From: Butyrivibrio sp. INlla18
Lineage (GTDB): Bacteria > Bacillota > Clostridia > Lachnospirales > Lachnospiraceae
DNA length: 64,000 nt
Assembly (NCBI RefSeq): GCF_900103635.1
Contig: NZ_FMXK01000010.1
Location: forward strand, 1-64,000
Direction: 5' to 3'
Every line of letters begins with the position of its first letter. Position 1 is the first letter of the stretch. The position numbers and the translations under genes are program-made. The notes beneath the pieces were generated by a model, which ran no database searches, was not told the origin of the DNA, and worked only from the letters and a program-made list of their open reading frames with translations. Positions 1-7,825 of this stretch are shown here, in pieces.

Positions 1-234
1 CTTGTATATCGTTTATTGGAAAAGCAGCTTGAGAGCAAGTATACCTGCGAAGAAATCCTGGATAAGTTGAAATCAATTAATTTTGCAGACATAAAAGGGC
101 AGGGATACATGCCCACTTATGTTCGAGACGAACTAACTGATGCCCTCCACAAAATATGCGGATTCAGAACTGACTATGAGTTCATTACCAAATCTGATAT
201 GAGAACAATAGAAAAACAGAGTAAACAAAGGTAA
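1..234 (+). CDS. C-terminal end of a DDE transposase (IS1634-like), cut by window edge
   Basis: The frame is open from base 1, so this is the last 77 residues of a longer protein whose start lies outside the window. The tail has the pattern LESKYTCEEILDKL, GYMPTYVRDELTDALH, GFRTDYEFIT. I recognise this as the C-terminus of IS1634-type DDE transposases, which carry a TDALHE..GFRTDY segment after the catalytic core. The TTG at base 16 could be read as a start, but family similarity continues upstream of it. A GC-rich hairpin follows the stop. Whether the element is intact cannot be told from here. The assignment comes from remembered family pattern, so confidence is moderate. Confidence 0.5.
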   Translation, partial: LVYRLLEKQLESKYTCEEILDKLKSINFADIKGQGYMPTYVRDELTDALHKICGFRTDYEFITKSDMRTIEKQSKQR

Positions 235-263
235 TATTACTATATTTCAAGAAGCACAAAGAT

Positions 264-300
264 AACGCCGAAAGTCAGACAATTCAAGGCTTTCGGCGTT
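264..300. terminator. Bidirectional hairpin between convergent genes
   Basis: AACGCCGAAAG (264-274) pairs perfectly with CTTTCGGCGTT (290-300) around a 15-base loop. It lies between the transposase tail (+) and the exonuclease gene (-). T-richness after the stem is weak on both strands, so termination is likely but not certain. Confidence 0.6.
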
Positions 301-336
301 GATTATTATTGTTGTACTGTCAAAGACAGGATTTTT

Positions 337-1371
337 TCACAGTTTTTCAAGAAGTGACTTGAACCCATACTTCTCAAACTGCGCTGCTGCCTTATCTTTA
401 TCAAGTTCAAATTTGAAGTCGTCAAGACTCTTCTCAAATGGATAATCCCTGCGGATCTGTGCAAGTTCTTTTGACAAAAGAGCTATGTCTCTATATTCGT
501 TAAGGGCCTTCATTGGGCTCCTTGAAATGCCAAGTTCCTCTTTCCAATAAGTGCCAAGGGCCTTCAAAGCCTTGTCGTCTGCGCACTCATCAATAGCTTC
601 GTAGATTCCCTCAACAGTGCCATATCTAGCAAGAAGAGGCATTGCAGCACTGCTAACACCCTTAACTCCAGGGATATTATCACTTGAATCTCCCTGGATT
701 CCCTTAAGATCAGGAATCTGCTCAGGTCTAACGCCGTACTCAGCAAGGCAAAGTGGTGGTGTTACTTCAAAAGCCTTGTCAGGAAGTGGTGCCATCTTGC
801 TGTTCCATCCAAACTCAGCGCCGTACTTATTCTGAAGTTCCTCAGCTGTCTCAGCCTTGGTCTGGATCAGCCACACTCTTGTGTAGTCGCTTACAAGCTG
901 GAGATAATCGTGGTCCTTGGTGATGATGTAGGATGGAATCTCTTTTTCAAACCTAGAAACAACGCTTCCTACGATGTCGTCCGCCTCGAACTTCATGTCG
1001 TACATAACCTGGAAGCCCATGTCTTCTAGCATCTTCTCCATGTTCTCAAACTGTTCCTTGAGAGGCTCTGGAGTATCGCCGCGGTTACCCTTGTAGTCAG
1101 GGTACTTCTCGCGTCTAAAGGTATCCCTAGTCATATCAAAAGCAAACATCATGTGTGTAGGCTTCTGCTCATTAAGGATCTTCATGATAGTGCGCATCAT
1201 GCCGTACATAGCGTTTGTGTACTGACCTTTATCGTTATGCATGATCTGAGAATAAAGAGCTTTCTTTTTCTCAGGGTCTTTTTCAAATAAAAGAGCTTTT
1301 GGAAGGTTGCCGTAATAATTTGTAACCAGCATTGAACTTCCATCTATTAAAATAAACTTCTCGTTTGACAT
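337..1371 (-). CDS. Stand-alone 5'-3' exonuclease (PolA N-domain/FEN family)
   Basis: This 344-residue protein matches the 5' nuclease domain of DNA polymerase I without the polymerase part. It begins FILIDGSSML, the usual metal-binding aspartate near the N-terminus. It continues with FAFDMTRDTFRREKYPDYKGNR, the arch motif, FEADDIVGSVV and ITKDHDYLQLV, and ends in the helix-hairpin-helix DNA-binding segment GDSSDNIPGVKGV. These acidic clusters bind the two catalytic metals. It should cleave 5' flaps or RNA primers during replication and repair. It is about 40 residues longer than most stand-alone homologues because of extra sequence around residues 180-215, between the last metal motif and the helix-hairpin-helix. 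The ATG start has a modest purine-rich stretch upstream. The gene is convergent with the transposase tail and divergent from mscS. Confidence 0.88.
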   Translation of the reverse strand: MSNEKFILIDGSSMLVTNYYGNLPKALLFEKDPEKKKALYSQIMHNDKGQYTNAMYGMMRTIMKILNEQKPTHMMFAFDMTRDTFRREKYPDYKGNRGDTPEPLKEQFENMEKMLEDMGFQVMYDMKFEADDIVGSVVSRFEKEIPSYIITKDHDYLQLVSDYTRVWLIQTKAETAEELQNKYGAEFGWNSKMAPLPDKAFEVTPPLCLAEYGVRPEQIPDLKGIQGDSSDNIPGVKGVSSAAMPLLARYGTVEGIYEAIDECADDKALKALGTYWKEELGISRSPMKALNEYRDIALLSKELAQIRRDYPFEKSLDDFKFELDKDKAAAQFEKYGFKSLLEKL

Positions 1372-1502
1372 ATTATCCTCACTTTTTTCTTATCATTATA
1401 CACTATACATTCTCGTAAGATACATATATAATGATTGTCTTCTTATGATAATATGTTATATTGTAAAGAACTATGAAAACGCAAAATAAGGAGTAAACAC
1501 CT

Positions 1503-2285
1503 ATGAATGACGCCTTATCAATATTTTTGAAATACGTTCTTCCTTTTCTGGTTGCGTATGTTTTAAATCTTCTTATTAATAAATTTTTGAGCAAAAAATT
1601 CCTTAGAGGAAAGTTATTCTTGATTTTCCTTAAAGGCATCATAATTGCCGTTATCTGGCTTGCCGCTGCACTTACAGCCCTCTCCGGAATCCCAGCTTTT
1701 TCTAAGACTTGGGAGACAGCCGTTGCTTCATCCGGAATCGCCGCTGTTGTACTCGGTCTTGCAGCTCAGTCAACACTTGCCAATGTCTTTGCCGGAATCT
1801 CACTTTCCGCAACACATTCAAGAGCCTTTGACATCGGCGACAGAGTCAAGATTGACGACCACGATCCAGGTTACGTCGAGGACATCACACTTAGACACAC
1901 TGTGATCAAGACCTACCAGAACGAGATCATCTACATTCCTAACTCCATCGTAGGTTCTGCAACCATCGTCAATTACACTCAGGAAAAGAGCTTTTCTTTT
2001 CCTGTAGAAATATCTGTAGCCTACGGAACCGACATGGAAAAGGCCATGAATATCATGGCTGACGTCATCTACGAGCATCCGCTGCACCACGGTCCAAGGC
2101 CTACAGTTCTGTGCAAAAACTGCGGTGATAGTAGCATCACATTAAGAGCTCTTGTAGAAACCAGAGATTTCAAGGACAATCCAAAGTCCTGTTCAGACGT
2201 ACTAGTAACACTTATGGATAGGTTTGCAGCAGAAGGCATCGAGATTCCTTACAACAGGCTCGTTGTGCTTAAGGGCGACAAGTAA
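1503..2285 (+). CDS. Small-conductance mechanosensitive channel, MscS family
   Basis: This 260-residue protein has two N-terminal membrane segments (about residues 8-28 and 44-66). A pore-lining helix follows, with the Gly/Ala pattern ASSGIAAVVLGLAAQSTLANV typical of MscS TM3. Next come the beta-domain signature FDIGDRVKI.....GYVEDITLRHT and YIPNSIV, then the alpha/beta cytosolic cage. It releases solutes on hypo-osmotic shock. The core is near the usual 280 residues, with one TM fewer than E. coli MscS and no N-terminal extension. AGGAG lies 8 bases before the ATG. The next gene starts 32 bases downstream and is probably co-transcribed. Confidence 0.9.
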   Translation: MNDALSIFLKYVLPFLVAYVLNLLINKFLSKKFLRGKLFLIFLKGIIIAVIWLAAALTALSGIPAFSKTWETAVASSGIAAVVLGLAAQSTLANVFAGISLSATHSRAFDIGDRVKIDDHDPGYVEDITLRHTVIKTYQNEIIYIPNSIVGSATIVNYTQEKSFSFPVEISVAYGTDMEKAMNIMADVIYEHPLHHGPRPTVLCKNCGDSSITLRALVETRDFKDNPKSCSDVLVTLMDRFAAEGIEIPYNRLVVLKGDK

Positions 2286-2317
2286 TTTTTTAGATAAAAA
2301 GGAAAGAGTTTTAGATC

Positions 2318-3586
2318 ATGATTTACGCATTAATTATGTTTGCAATGCTGATATATCTCATCGCTGAGATCATTCATTACTGCAAGGTCAAGGCCAACGT
2401 CATTAGCAGAAAAGAAGTTAAAACCGCTGCTGAGCAGCAGGCCAAGAATTTAAAGATTGTTGATCCTATCATCTCCTGTGACTACTGCGGAGCCAAGGTA
2501 GACACTAGAATACACAAGGTTTGTCCTCAGTGCGGAGGCGCTTTTGACAAAGATATCGAGTGGACTTCAAGATTCAACGTTAAGAGCGAGTTCATCGATG
2601 AGCAGACTAGAGAGATCATCACTCAAAGAGAAGAAAAGGCTCAGGAAGAAGCCAAAAAAACCTTAAAGCGTATTAGAAATACAATAATTGCACTTGTTGG
2701 AATAAATCTCTTTATATTGGGAATTGGTCTGATTTTCCTGCTTATGGATCCTCTTTTCTCAGGAAGAGGGAATGAAACTATTGATAAGCAGTTTAGTGGC
2801 TATGTTAAATCTGACAACGCTATCCAGGGCGACGGTGTTATCTGCGACGCCAATGGCTTCAAGATTACCCTTACTGGTATCTACACCAATCCTAAGCGAA
2901 TTGGTGACGACGGCTACTACGGAAGCATTGTCATGGAGTTCCAGGTTGAGAATAATACAGGAAAAGACGTTTCTGCTTCACTTTACTGCGCTGGAAATAG
3001 CGGAATGGCCTGCGAAGGCTACATTCTCTTTTATGACGATTTTAAAAAAAATAAGACCGTTACCATCTACGAGCAGATGTACCTTGGAGAATCTGAGAAG
3101 GTCAGCGAACTTGTCTTTAATGAACTTAGAGTCTCATCAAAGAAAGGCTTCGAAAACATTTATGAATTAAAAGATCCTGTTAGGATCAAGACTTCCTGCG
3201 ACTTTACTTATCCACTTGAGCTTGAAGAAAATTCAGTTCTAGTTTTTTCAAATGATATGGTGGACGTTTACAAGACCTACAAGTGTAGGGAAAATGACTG
3301 TGGATACATATTCACGATAATCAATAAATCAGACAAAAACCTCTATGTTTCTTCTGATAATTTCCTGGTAGGCGGAGCAGAGGTTGATTCTGATAAGCTA
3401 CGAAAAGAGCTGATTCCATCCGGATACTGGTTTAAATCAAATGAGCTGGATCCTCTTGTCGCAGACTACACTGACCTTTCAAAAAATAATACACACGTCA
3501 GTCTTAGTTTCTTTTGCAAAGAAGATCCAGCCCTTGGTTTCTCAACCGGCTACCTTGATCTAAATCAAGATCATGATATTGAATAA
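2318..3586 (+). CDS. Zinc-ribbon membrane protein of unknown function
   Basis: I do not recognise a named family. Visible parts in order are: an N-terminal membrane helix (residues 2-22); a cytosolic zinc ribbon CDYCGAKVDT....CPQCGG (about 54-75); a charged, possibly coiled helix with many E/K residues (95-120); a second membrane helix (about 124-146); and a roughly 270-residue exported region of beta-rich character resembling DUF4352-like extracellular domains (VMEFQVENNTGKDV). The arrangement suggests a sensor or surface protein joining a cytosolic metal-binding module to an exterior domain. It follows mscS by 32 bases. Its last 16 bases overlap the 3' end of the convergent xylanase gene. 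At least two other zinc-ribbon/TM proteins in this window share the layout. Confidence 0.75.
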   Translation: MIYALIMFAMLIYLIAEIIHYCKVKANVISRKEVKTAAEQQAKNLKIVDPIISCDYCGAKVDTRIHKVCPQCGGAFDKDIEWTSRFNVKSEFIDEQTREIITQREEKAQEEAKKTLKRIRNTIIALVGINLFILGIGLIFLLMDPLFSGRGNETIDKQFSGYVKSDNAIQGDGVICDANGFKITLTGIYTNPKRIGDDGYYGSIVMEFQVENNTGKDVSASLYCAGNSGMACEGYILFYDDFKKNKTVTIYEQMYLGESEKVSELVFNELRVSSKKGFENIYELKDPVRIKTSCDFTYPLELEENSVLVFSNDMVDVYKTYKCRENDCGYIFTIINKSDKNLYVSSDNFLVGGAEVDSDKLRKELIPSGYWFKSNELDPLVADYTDLSKNNTHVSLSFFCKEDPALGFSTGYLDLNQDHDIE

Positions 3587-5610
3587 TCGATGGCGTCTCC
3601 AATCTGACCATCTCCAAGGCTGCCAAACTCAATGCTTGCGCCATTTGCGATGTTTGAATTCCATTCAACAGGAGTGATCACATAATAATCGCCATCTTCA
3701 GTCAGGTTAACATTCCATGAATTTGAAATGTTGACCTGGCTCTTTTTAATTTTAAGAGTCCAAGTATTTACAGCACTTCCAGTGTTATTAGTAATCTTAT
3801 AGCTTACCTGATATCCTGATCCCCAGCTGTTGATCGAATAATCAAGGGTCAATCCTTCTGGAGCAGGTGTTGGATCTGGAGTAGACTCTGGATCTGGTGT
3901 TGGTTCTGGCTGTGGCTCTGGTGTTGGCTGAGCCTGTGAGTCAATCTTTTCAAACTGCCACTGCTGGTTTGGATTACCGTAATAAAACCACTGGCATACG
4001 TTTGTGCCATCAGCTGTCTTGTGCTCATAAACATCAAGATACTTTGTGGCGCTTGAACACTTTGTTGCTATAGTATAAAGTCCATCCTTATCTGTTTTCT
4101 TTACGATGAACTGCTGAGCTGTTCCGCCGTAGCCCTGATAAGTTCCAACGTTTGTTCCGTCTTCATTCTCACCATTTGCTACGTCCAGCATGATGTCCCC
4201 AAGCTTACTTGTAAGTGTGATGTATCCGTCGCCCTTGTTTGTTACGTACCATTTCTGTCCATCAACGCCTGTGCCAGTGCTGATTACTACACTGTTCCAT
4301 CCATCTGCCTTGTTACCAGAAACTGTAAGGTATTTCTGAGACATAGGATTCTTGATGTAGTACCAGCCATCCTCGATCTGAGCTGTTGCATTCTTATTTG
4401 TGTCAGGGTTAGGTGTTGGCTGAGGGGTGCTTCCACCGCCCTGTCCAAATACTTCTGTGTATGCCTGAAGTACCTTGTTATAAGCCTGCTTTGGCTGACC
4501 AGGTCTTGAGAAAAGAAGTGGAGCGGAATTTTTGATCCATGTGGTCTGATCTGAAAGTCCCCACCATGTGATACATGCGATGTTTCCGCCATTCTTCTTG
4601 ATGTTGTTGATCTTGGTAAAGAGATCATAGCAGTAATTTGCCATGTCGCCTTCGCCCTTATTTGTGATATCAAGCTCAGTGATCTGAACTTCATATCCAG
4701 CCTTAACAAAAGAGTTAAGGGCATTGATATAATAGTTAACTTCAGGATAGCCAGTTCCAAGGTGAGACTGCATTCCTACACCAGCGCAGACTTTTCTTCC
4801 CTGGTTAATGTATGTGATAAGGTCGATAATGTTCTGAACTTCCTGATATGTATTGAAATCGTTGTAAAAGAGCTTTACTGAATCTGTAAGCTTGAAATAC
4901 TCAAGACAGTCATATGCGTAGTTGAAAGCTTTTTTAACATAAGGAGCATTCTTCTTGTTGTTGCCGTATACTGCCTCCCAGCCAGAATTCTGAGCGTGGA
5001 GCACTTCGTTTGCTACGTCCCATGCGTATACTACGCTACCATACTGATTTGTGTACACATGGTTCATAACTGTCTTAACATACATCTCAAGACGAGCATC
5101 CATAGTAGCCTGATTTACAAAACCGCCGTTTCCTGTATAGCCGTTTCTAAAGAACCATGTAGGTGTCTGTGAGTGCCATACAAGAGTGTGTGCTCTCATC
5201 TTGAGTCCATTCTGGTAGCAGATCTTCATAACTTCATCTACTGTGCTGAAGTTGATCTGTGGAACATAAGACTCTTTGTAATTGTCTGGAATGTAATAAC
5301 CTCTGTTCTTGGCTTCGCTTACAGTAATAAGACGAGCAGAATTGCCAAGGAGCTGATCAGGCTTCATCTCATTCTCAAGTGTGATGCTGTTGTAGTGCTG
5401 TTTAAGGATATTAAGCTGATTAGCATCTCTTAGCTGATAGAGATTGATACAAGTGCCTGAATAACCATACTTTGCGCCATACGTATTGAGAAGTGTGTTA
5501 TCTGCTGCCTTTGCAGTTACACCTGTTGCAGTAAAGATCGTGCAAACAAGCATTACCATGATAAGGAGCTTGGTGATAACGTTTCTTAAGTTTAAACTAT
5601 TCCTCTTCAT
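3571..5610 (-). CDS. Secreted endo-1,4-beta-xylanase, GH10 with CBM13-like and CBM2-like modules
   Basis: This 679-residue secreted enzyme hydrolyses xylan backbones. It has a signal peptide ending near AKA-AD (residue 36) and a GH10 catalytic domain (about 40-390). The acid/base Glu202 is in YAWDVANEVLH and the nucleophile Glu312 is in VQITELDI. Two binding modules follow. Residues 410-555 are ricin-type beta-trefoil (CBM13-like), with repeated QxW blocks such as GQKWYV and NQQWQF. Residues 587-679 resemble CBM2, with spaced tryptophans and YKITNNTGSAVNTWTL. The modules are separated by Pro/Thr/Glu linkers (PTPEPQPEPTPDPE). GGGG lies 8 bases before the ATG. It is transcribed alone on the minus strand from a long AT-rich upstream region. 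Together with GH127 at 23.5 kb it points to arabinoxylan degradation. Confidence 0.95.
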   Translation of the reverse strand: MKRNSLNLRNVITKLLIMVMLVCTIFTATGVTAKAADNTLLNTYGAKYGYSGTCINLYQLRDANQLNILKQHYNSITLENEMKPDQLLGNSARLITVSEAKNRGYYIPDNYKESYVPQINFSTVDEVMKICYQNGLKMRAHTLVWHSQTPTWFFRNGYTGNGGFVNQATMDARLEMYVKTVMNHVYTNQYGSVVYAWDVANEVLHAQNSGWEAVYGNNKKNAPYVKKAFNYAYDCLEYFKLTDSVKLFYNDFNTYQEVQNIIDLITYINQGRKVCAGVGMQSHLGTGYPEVNYYINALNSFVKAGYEVQITELDITNKGEGDMANYCYDLFTKINNIKKNGGNIACITWWGLSDQTTWIKNSAPLLFSRPGQPKQAYNKVLQAYTEVFGQGGGSTPQPTPNPDTNKNATAQIEDGWYYIKNPMSQKYLTVSGNKADGWNSVVISTGTGVDGQKWYVTNKGDGYITLTSKLGDIMLDVANGENEDGTNVGTYQGYGGTAQQFIVKKTDKDGLYTIATKCSSATKYLDVYEHKTADGTNVCQWFYYGNPNQQWQFEKIDSQAQPTPEPQPEPTPDPESTPDPTPAPEGLTLDYSINSWGSGYQVSYKITNNTGSAVNTWTLKIKKSQVNISNSWNVNLTEDGDYYVITPVEWNSNIANGASIEFGSLGDGQIGDAIDYSIS

Positions 5611-5731
5611 AGTTTTTCCCCATTTATTCTGTTGTATTTGTAGTTACCTGCTCGAGCACCCTAATTCTAGCAATTCTGCACCTGAAGCACTATTCATTAA
5701 TTGCGACTTTATTACTAATTGTTGCGGTACG

Positions 5732-5755
5732 TGTAATATATTTTGTAATATATTT
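5732..5755. promoter_or_regulatory. Tandem TGTAATATATTT repeat upstream of xylanase
   Basis: TGTAATATATTT occurs twice head to tail (5732-5743 and 5744-5755), about 125 bases upstream of the xylanase start. Exact 12-base tandem copies at a secreted-hydrolase promoter suggest a binding site for a transcription factor. No regulator can be named from the sequence. Confidence 0.4.
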
Positions 5756-5786
5756 TACGTTTTTCCAAAGATACTCCATGGGGAGT

Positions 5787-5871
5787 AAAAAAGTGCGCTA
5801 GCTCCCCTTCAGCTAGCGCACCTACTTACAGACATGAAATACGCCGGCTGTTGCAGTCACCGGCGTATTTC
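5787..5871 (-). terminator. Double hairpin terminator after hipBA
   Basis: Read on the minus strand, the first hairpin pairs GAAATACGCCGG with CCGGCGTATTTC (5836-5871). The second pairs GTGCGCTAGCT with AGCTAGCGCAC (5793-5821) and is followed directly by six T on the minus strand (5787-5792). The second is a textbook intrinsic terminator and insulates the xylanase gene from hipBA read-through. Confidence 0.8.
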
Positions 5872-6008
5872 GCTTTTATGAGATTCAAAAAGGATTGGGA
5901 TTAGCGATTTGTATAACTTACAAATTGCTTTTATTATAAGTGTCACAGCGAATGTAACATCTTATGTAATATATCTTAACATCTTTTCAAAATTTTGCAA
6001 GTAAAAAA

Positions 6009-7256
6009 TTATTTAACAGAAAAAGCAGGACTCATCCTTTCTACCTCACTTCTGCTTATTCCATATTTTTTTGCTATGTTCATCCAGTTGTCAGCAACAA
6101 TTGTTTTTATTTCATTTATAGTTTCTTGTGCTTGCTTAGGTTTTAATCCATAATAAGCTGCCGAATTATAAGCTAGCTCAAAATCTAACATAGAATCATT
6201 GTCATCAACATTTAGTTTCAGACAATCTCCATAAATATCTGGATTGACATCATACAAAGGCGACAGTCTCCAACCATTCTCAGTCAATATAAATCCATGA
6301 TTTCTAAAGTGATCATCAGTATTTGAAACTGCCATACTGAAAACAATTCTTTTCCAAAGTTCATACAGGTCATTTTGAGGAGAAGCACCGTTAGCTTTAA
6401 GAAATGAAACTATTTCCAAATAACTACCGCCTTCAGTATGATCATCACCATCGTTTTTCCCAAGCATAGTCATTGCTGATGAAAAATGCACTCTTCGTTT
6501 TCCTTGTCTGTCAAACCTCTTCACAAGATATGTTGATCCCAGCTTTGAGAATTTCTGAATTTGAGCTTCAGGGACATTCAAGTGACACATCAGTGCTAGG
6601 TCATGCACAACCATTTCCCATGCACCAACATCTGTATCATCATTTCTAGATGGAAACTTAGCTATCCATAGAGAGCCATCTGGTGCTACAACTGAAGCCT
6701 TTGGTCTAGCTCCACCAAGCGATGAACCAGGTGCAATAAGTTGTTTAAGCCATTTTTCATTAAGTGCCTCATCTTCTTTTTCAAAAGCAAGTGAAGCATG
6801 CTCAAGCTTTCTAAGTGATGTCATAGGAGGGGTTGCATATTCTTTATCGTTGGAAACAAAGTCACCATCAATATCAGTTTTAAAACGTAGCCCGCCCATT
6901 CTTGATTCATCATAAACACCTAATAAATAGTCACTTTCCAGTAGCTTTTTAGGCTTTTCTTTAGATGCCTTTGCTTTAATCTCTTCCCTACGTTTCATGA
7001 GTAAACGCCCCCACCTATCTGGGCAGGAATCTGCAAATACACCAAATATTGTTTTATCGTTTCGAGTATACTGCCTTCCTCCAAATAACTGAAGATCAGG
7101 ATCCAGATAATAATTTGCCTTCAATAACCATTCCTTCTCATATTCAAAGGCATACATCTCTTTGCCCCTTATTTCAGAAATATACATTCTTCCAACAGGA
7201 GTACAATTATAAGGTCCAAAATCAGCGTATACAAAAACTTGTTTTTCACTACTCAT
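6009..7256 (-). CDS. hipA: HipA-family serine/threonine kinase toxin
   Basis: This 415-residue protein matches the HipA toxin family, kinases that phosphorylate a translation component (GltX in E. coli) and cause growth arrest. It shows an N-terminal HipA-N1-like region (WGRLLMKRRE). The ATP loop is around GSSLGGARPKASV, with the lysine in LWIAKFP. The catalytic loop is SNTDDHFRNHGF and the metal-binding segment LSPLYDVNPD. Length is close to the usual 420-440. All key kinase residues appear present, so it is probably active. It lies 5 bases downstream of a small HTH gene, which gives the standard antitoxin-toxin order. A double hairpin terminator follows. Confidence 0.9.
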   Translation of the reverse strand: MSSEKQVFVYADFGPYNCTPVGRMYISEIRGKEMYAFEYEKEWLLKANYYLDPDLQLFGGRQYTRNDKTIFGVFADSCPDRWGRLLMKRREEIKAKASKEKPKKLLESDYLLGVYDESRMGGLRFKTDIDGDFVSNDKEYATPPMTSLRKLEHASLAFEKEDEALNEKWLKQLIAPGSSLGGARPKASVVAPDGSLWIAKFPSRNDDTDVGAWEMVVHDLALMCHLNVPEAQIQKFSKLGSTYLVKRFDRQGKRRVHFSSAMTMLGKNDGDDHTEGGSYLEIVSFLKANGASPQNDLYELWKRIVFSMAVSNTDDHFRNHGFILTENGWRLSPLYDVNPDIYGDCLKLNVDDNDSMLDFELAYNSAAYYGLKPKQAQETINEIKTIVADNWMNIAKKYGISRSEVERMSPAFSVK

Positions 7257-7261
7257 TTCTA

Positions 7262-7573
7262 TTACCTTCTAATACGTTTTTTTACAGTGAGGTCCAAATC
7301 TTGCAACTTACGGCCAAATTCATCATCTTTTGCCACAAGCAATAAATCTTTATCCATATAATTTAGTGCATGCAGCACTGCCGCATAACAGCCCAATGCA
7401 ACTGATGGTGCACCTTTTTCTATTGCAGAAAGAGTAGCTCTGCTTATCCCAGCTCGTTCAGCAACAAGTTCAGAAGTCAATTTACGCCTAAGCCTCGCGT
7501 ACTTTATTTGCATTCCCATCTGAGACATAATATCTATTGTTTCCGGTAAAAGAACTATTGATTTTTTTGCCAT
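7262..7573 (-). CDS. hipB: HipB-like XRE-family antitoxin and repressor
   Basis: This 103-residue protein has a Cro/C1 helix-turn-helix at about residues 20-75 (LTSELVAERAGISRATLSAIEKG). It should bind HipA and repress the operon. I place the start at MAKKS because the minus strand carries AAGGAGAAAAGAT directly before that ATG. A longer in-frame reading starting MYNIIYIRRKD lacks such a site. The tail KLQDLDLTVKKRIRR is basic. The start lies about 25 bases from a TATAAT box, and a perfect inverted repeat overlaps the -35 box, which fits autoregulation. Confidence 0.85.
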   Translation of the reverse strand: MAKKSIVLLPETIDIMSQMGMQIKYARLRRKLTSELVAERAGISRATLSAIEKGAPSVALGCYAAVLHALNYMDKDLLLVAKDDEFGRKLQDLDLTVKKRIRR

Positions 7574-7597
7574 ATCTTTTCTCCTTATGTAAATAAT

Positions 7598-7635
7598 ATT
7601 ATACAATAATTCTTCTTATGTCAATTTTTATTGAC
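7598..7635 (-). promoter_or_regulatory. hipBA promoter with overlapping operator
   Basis: On the minus strand TTGACA (7624-7619) and TATAAT (7603-7598) are spaced by 15 bases, or TTGACA-N17-TAATAT. GTCAAT-N4-ATTGAC (7620-7635) is a perfect inverted repeat covering the -35 box. This is where a HipB dimer would be expected to block RNA polymerase. Confidence 0.6.
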
Positions 7636-7678
7636 GTTATGTTTTCCGCTTTTCAGTTAAATTTCTTACCCTCACATG

Positions 7679-7706
7679 TTAATCTTCAAAGCCTTCTCTC
7701 CGATAA
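7679..7706 (+). promoter_or_regulatory. Possible motility-sigma (SigD/FliA-like) promoter
   Basis: TTAA at 7679-7682 is followed after 16 bases by TCCGATAA at 7699-7706. This resembles the TAAA-N15-GCCGATAA pattern of sigma-28-type promoters. A housekeeping-like TATAAT at 7707-7712 lies next to it without a good -35 box. It would drive the leader and the EF-hand-like gene. Confidence 0.35.
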
Positions 7707-7751
7707 TATAATTAGATGACGTGCCAACATCTACTAGCTATGGAAAGCGTG

Positions 7752-7798
7752 GGGTCTTCATGGACGAGTTTCTACTTCGTAATGAAGGTCCTTTTTTT
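7752..7798 (+). terminator. Attenuator-like terminator in the leader of the EF-hand-like gene
   Basis: A ten-pair stem with two G-U pairs joins GGGTCTTCAT (7752-7761) and ATGAAGGTCC (7782-7791). An inner ACGA/TCGT stem closes the loop, and seven T follow (7792-7798). It lies between the presumed promoter and the ribosome binding site at about 7815, so read-through would be needed to express the gene. I could not match the upstream part to a known riboswitch. Confidence 0.55.
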
Positions 7799-7825
7799 GG
7801 GCCTTCAAAGACATAAGGAGGTACC

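Larger units (their letters stand above)
5611..6008. other. 398-base intergenic region upstream of the xylanase gene
   Basis: No gene is visible. The part next to the xylanase is AT-rich and holds the tandem TGTAATATATTT repeat. The middle holds two strong hairpins that end transcription from hipA. The hipA-proximal part (5880-6008) is AT-rich with no clear structure. Confidence 0.6.

Noticed and set aside
7713-7751. Cyclic di-GMP riboswitch in the leader before the EF-hand-like gene
   Set aside because: The conserved GEMM-I blocks (such as the CACGCA.. and GACGCAAAGCC parts) and the GEMM-II pattern are not found; I keep it as an unassigned leader.
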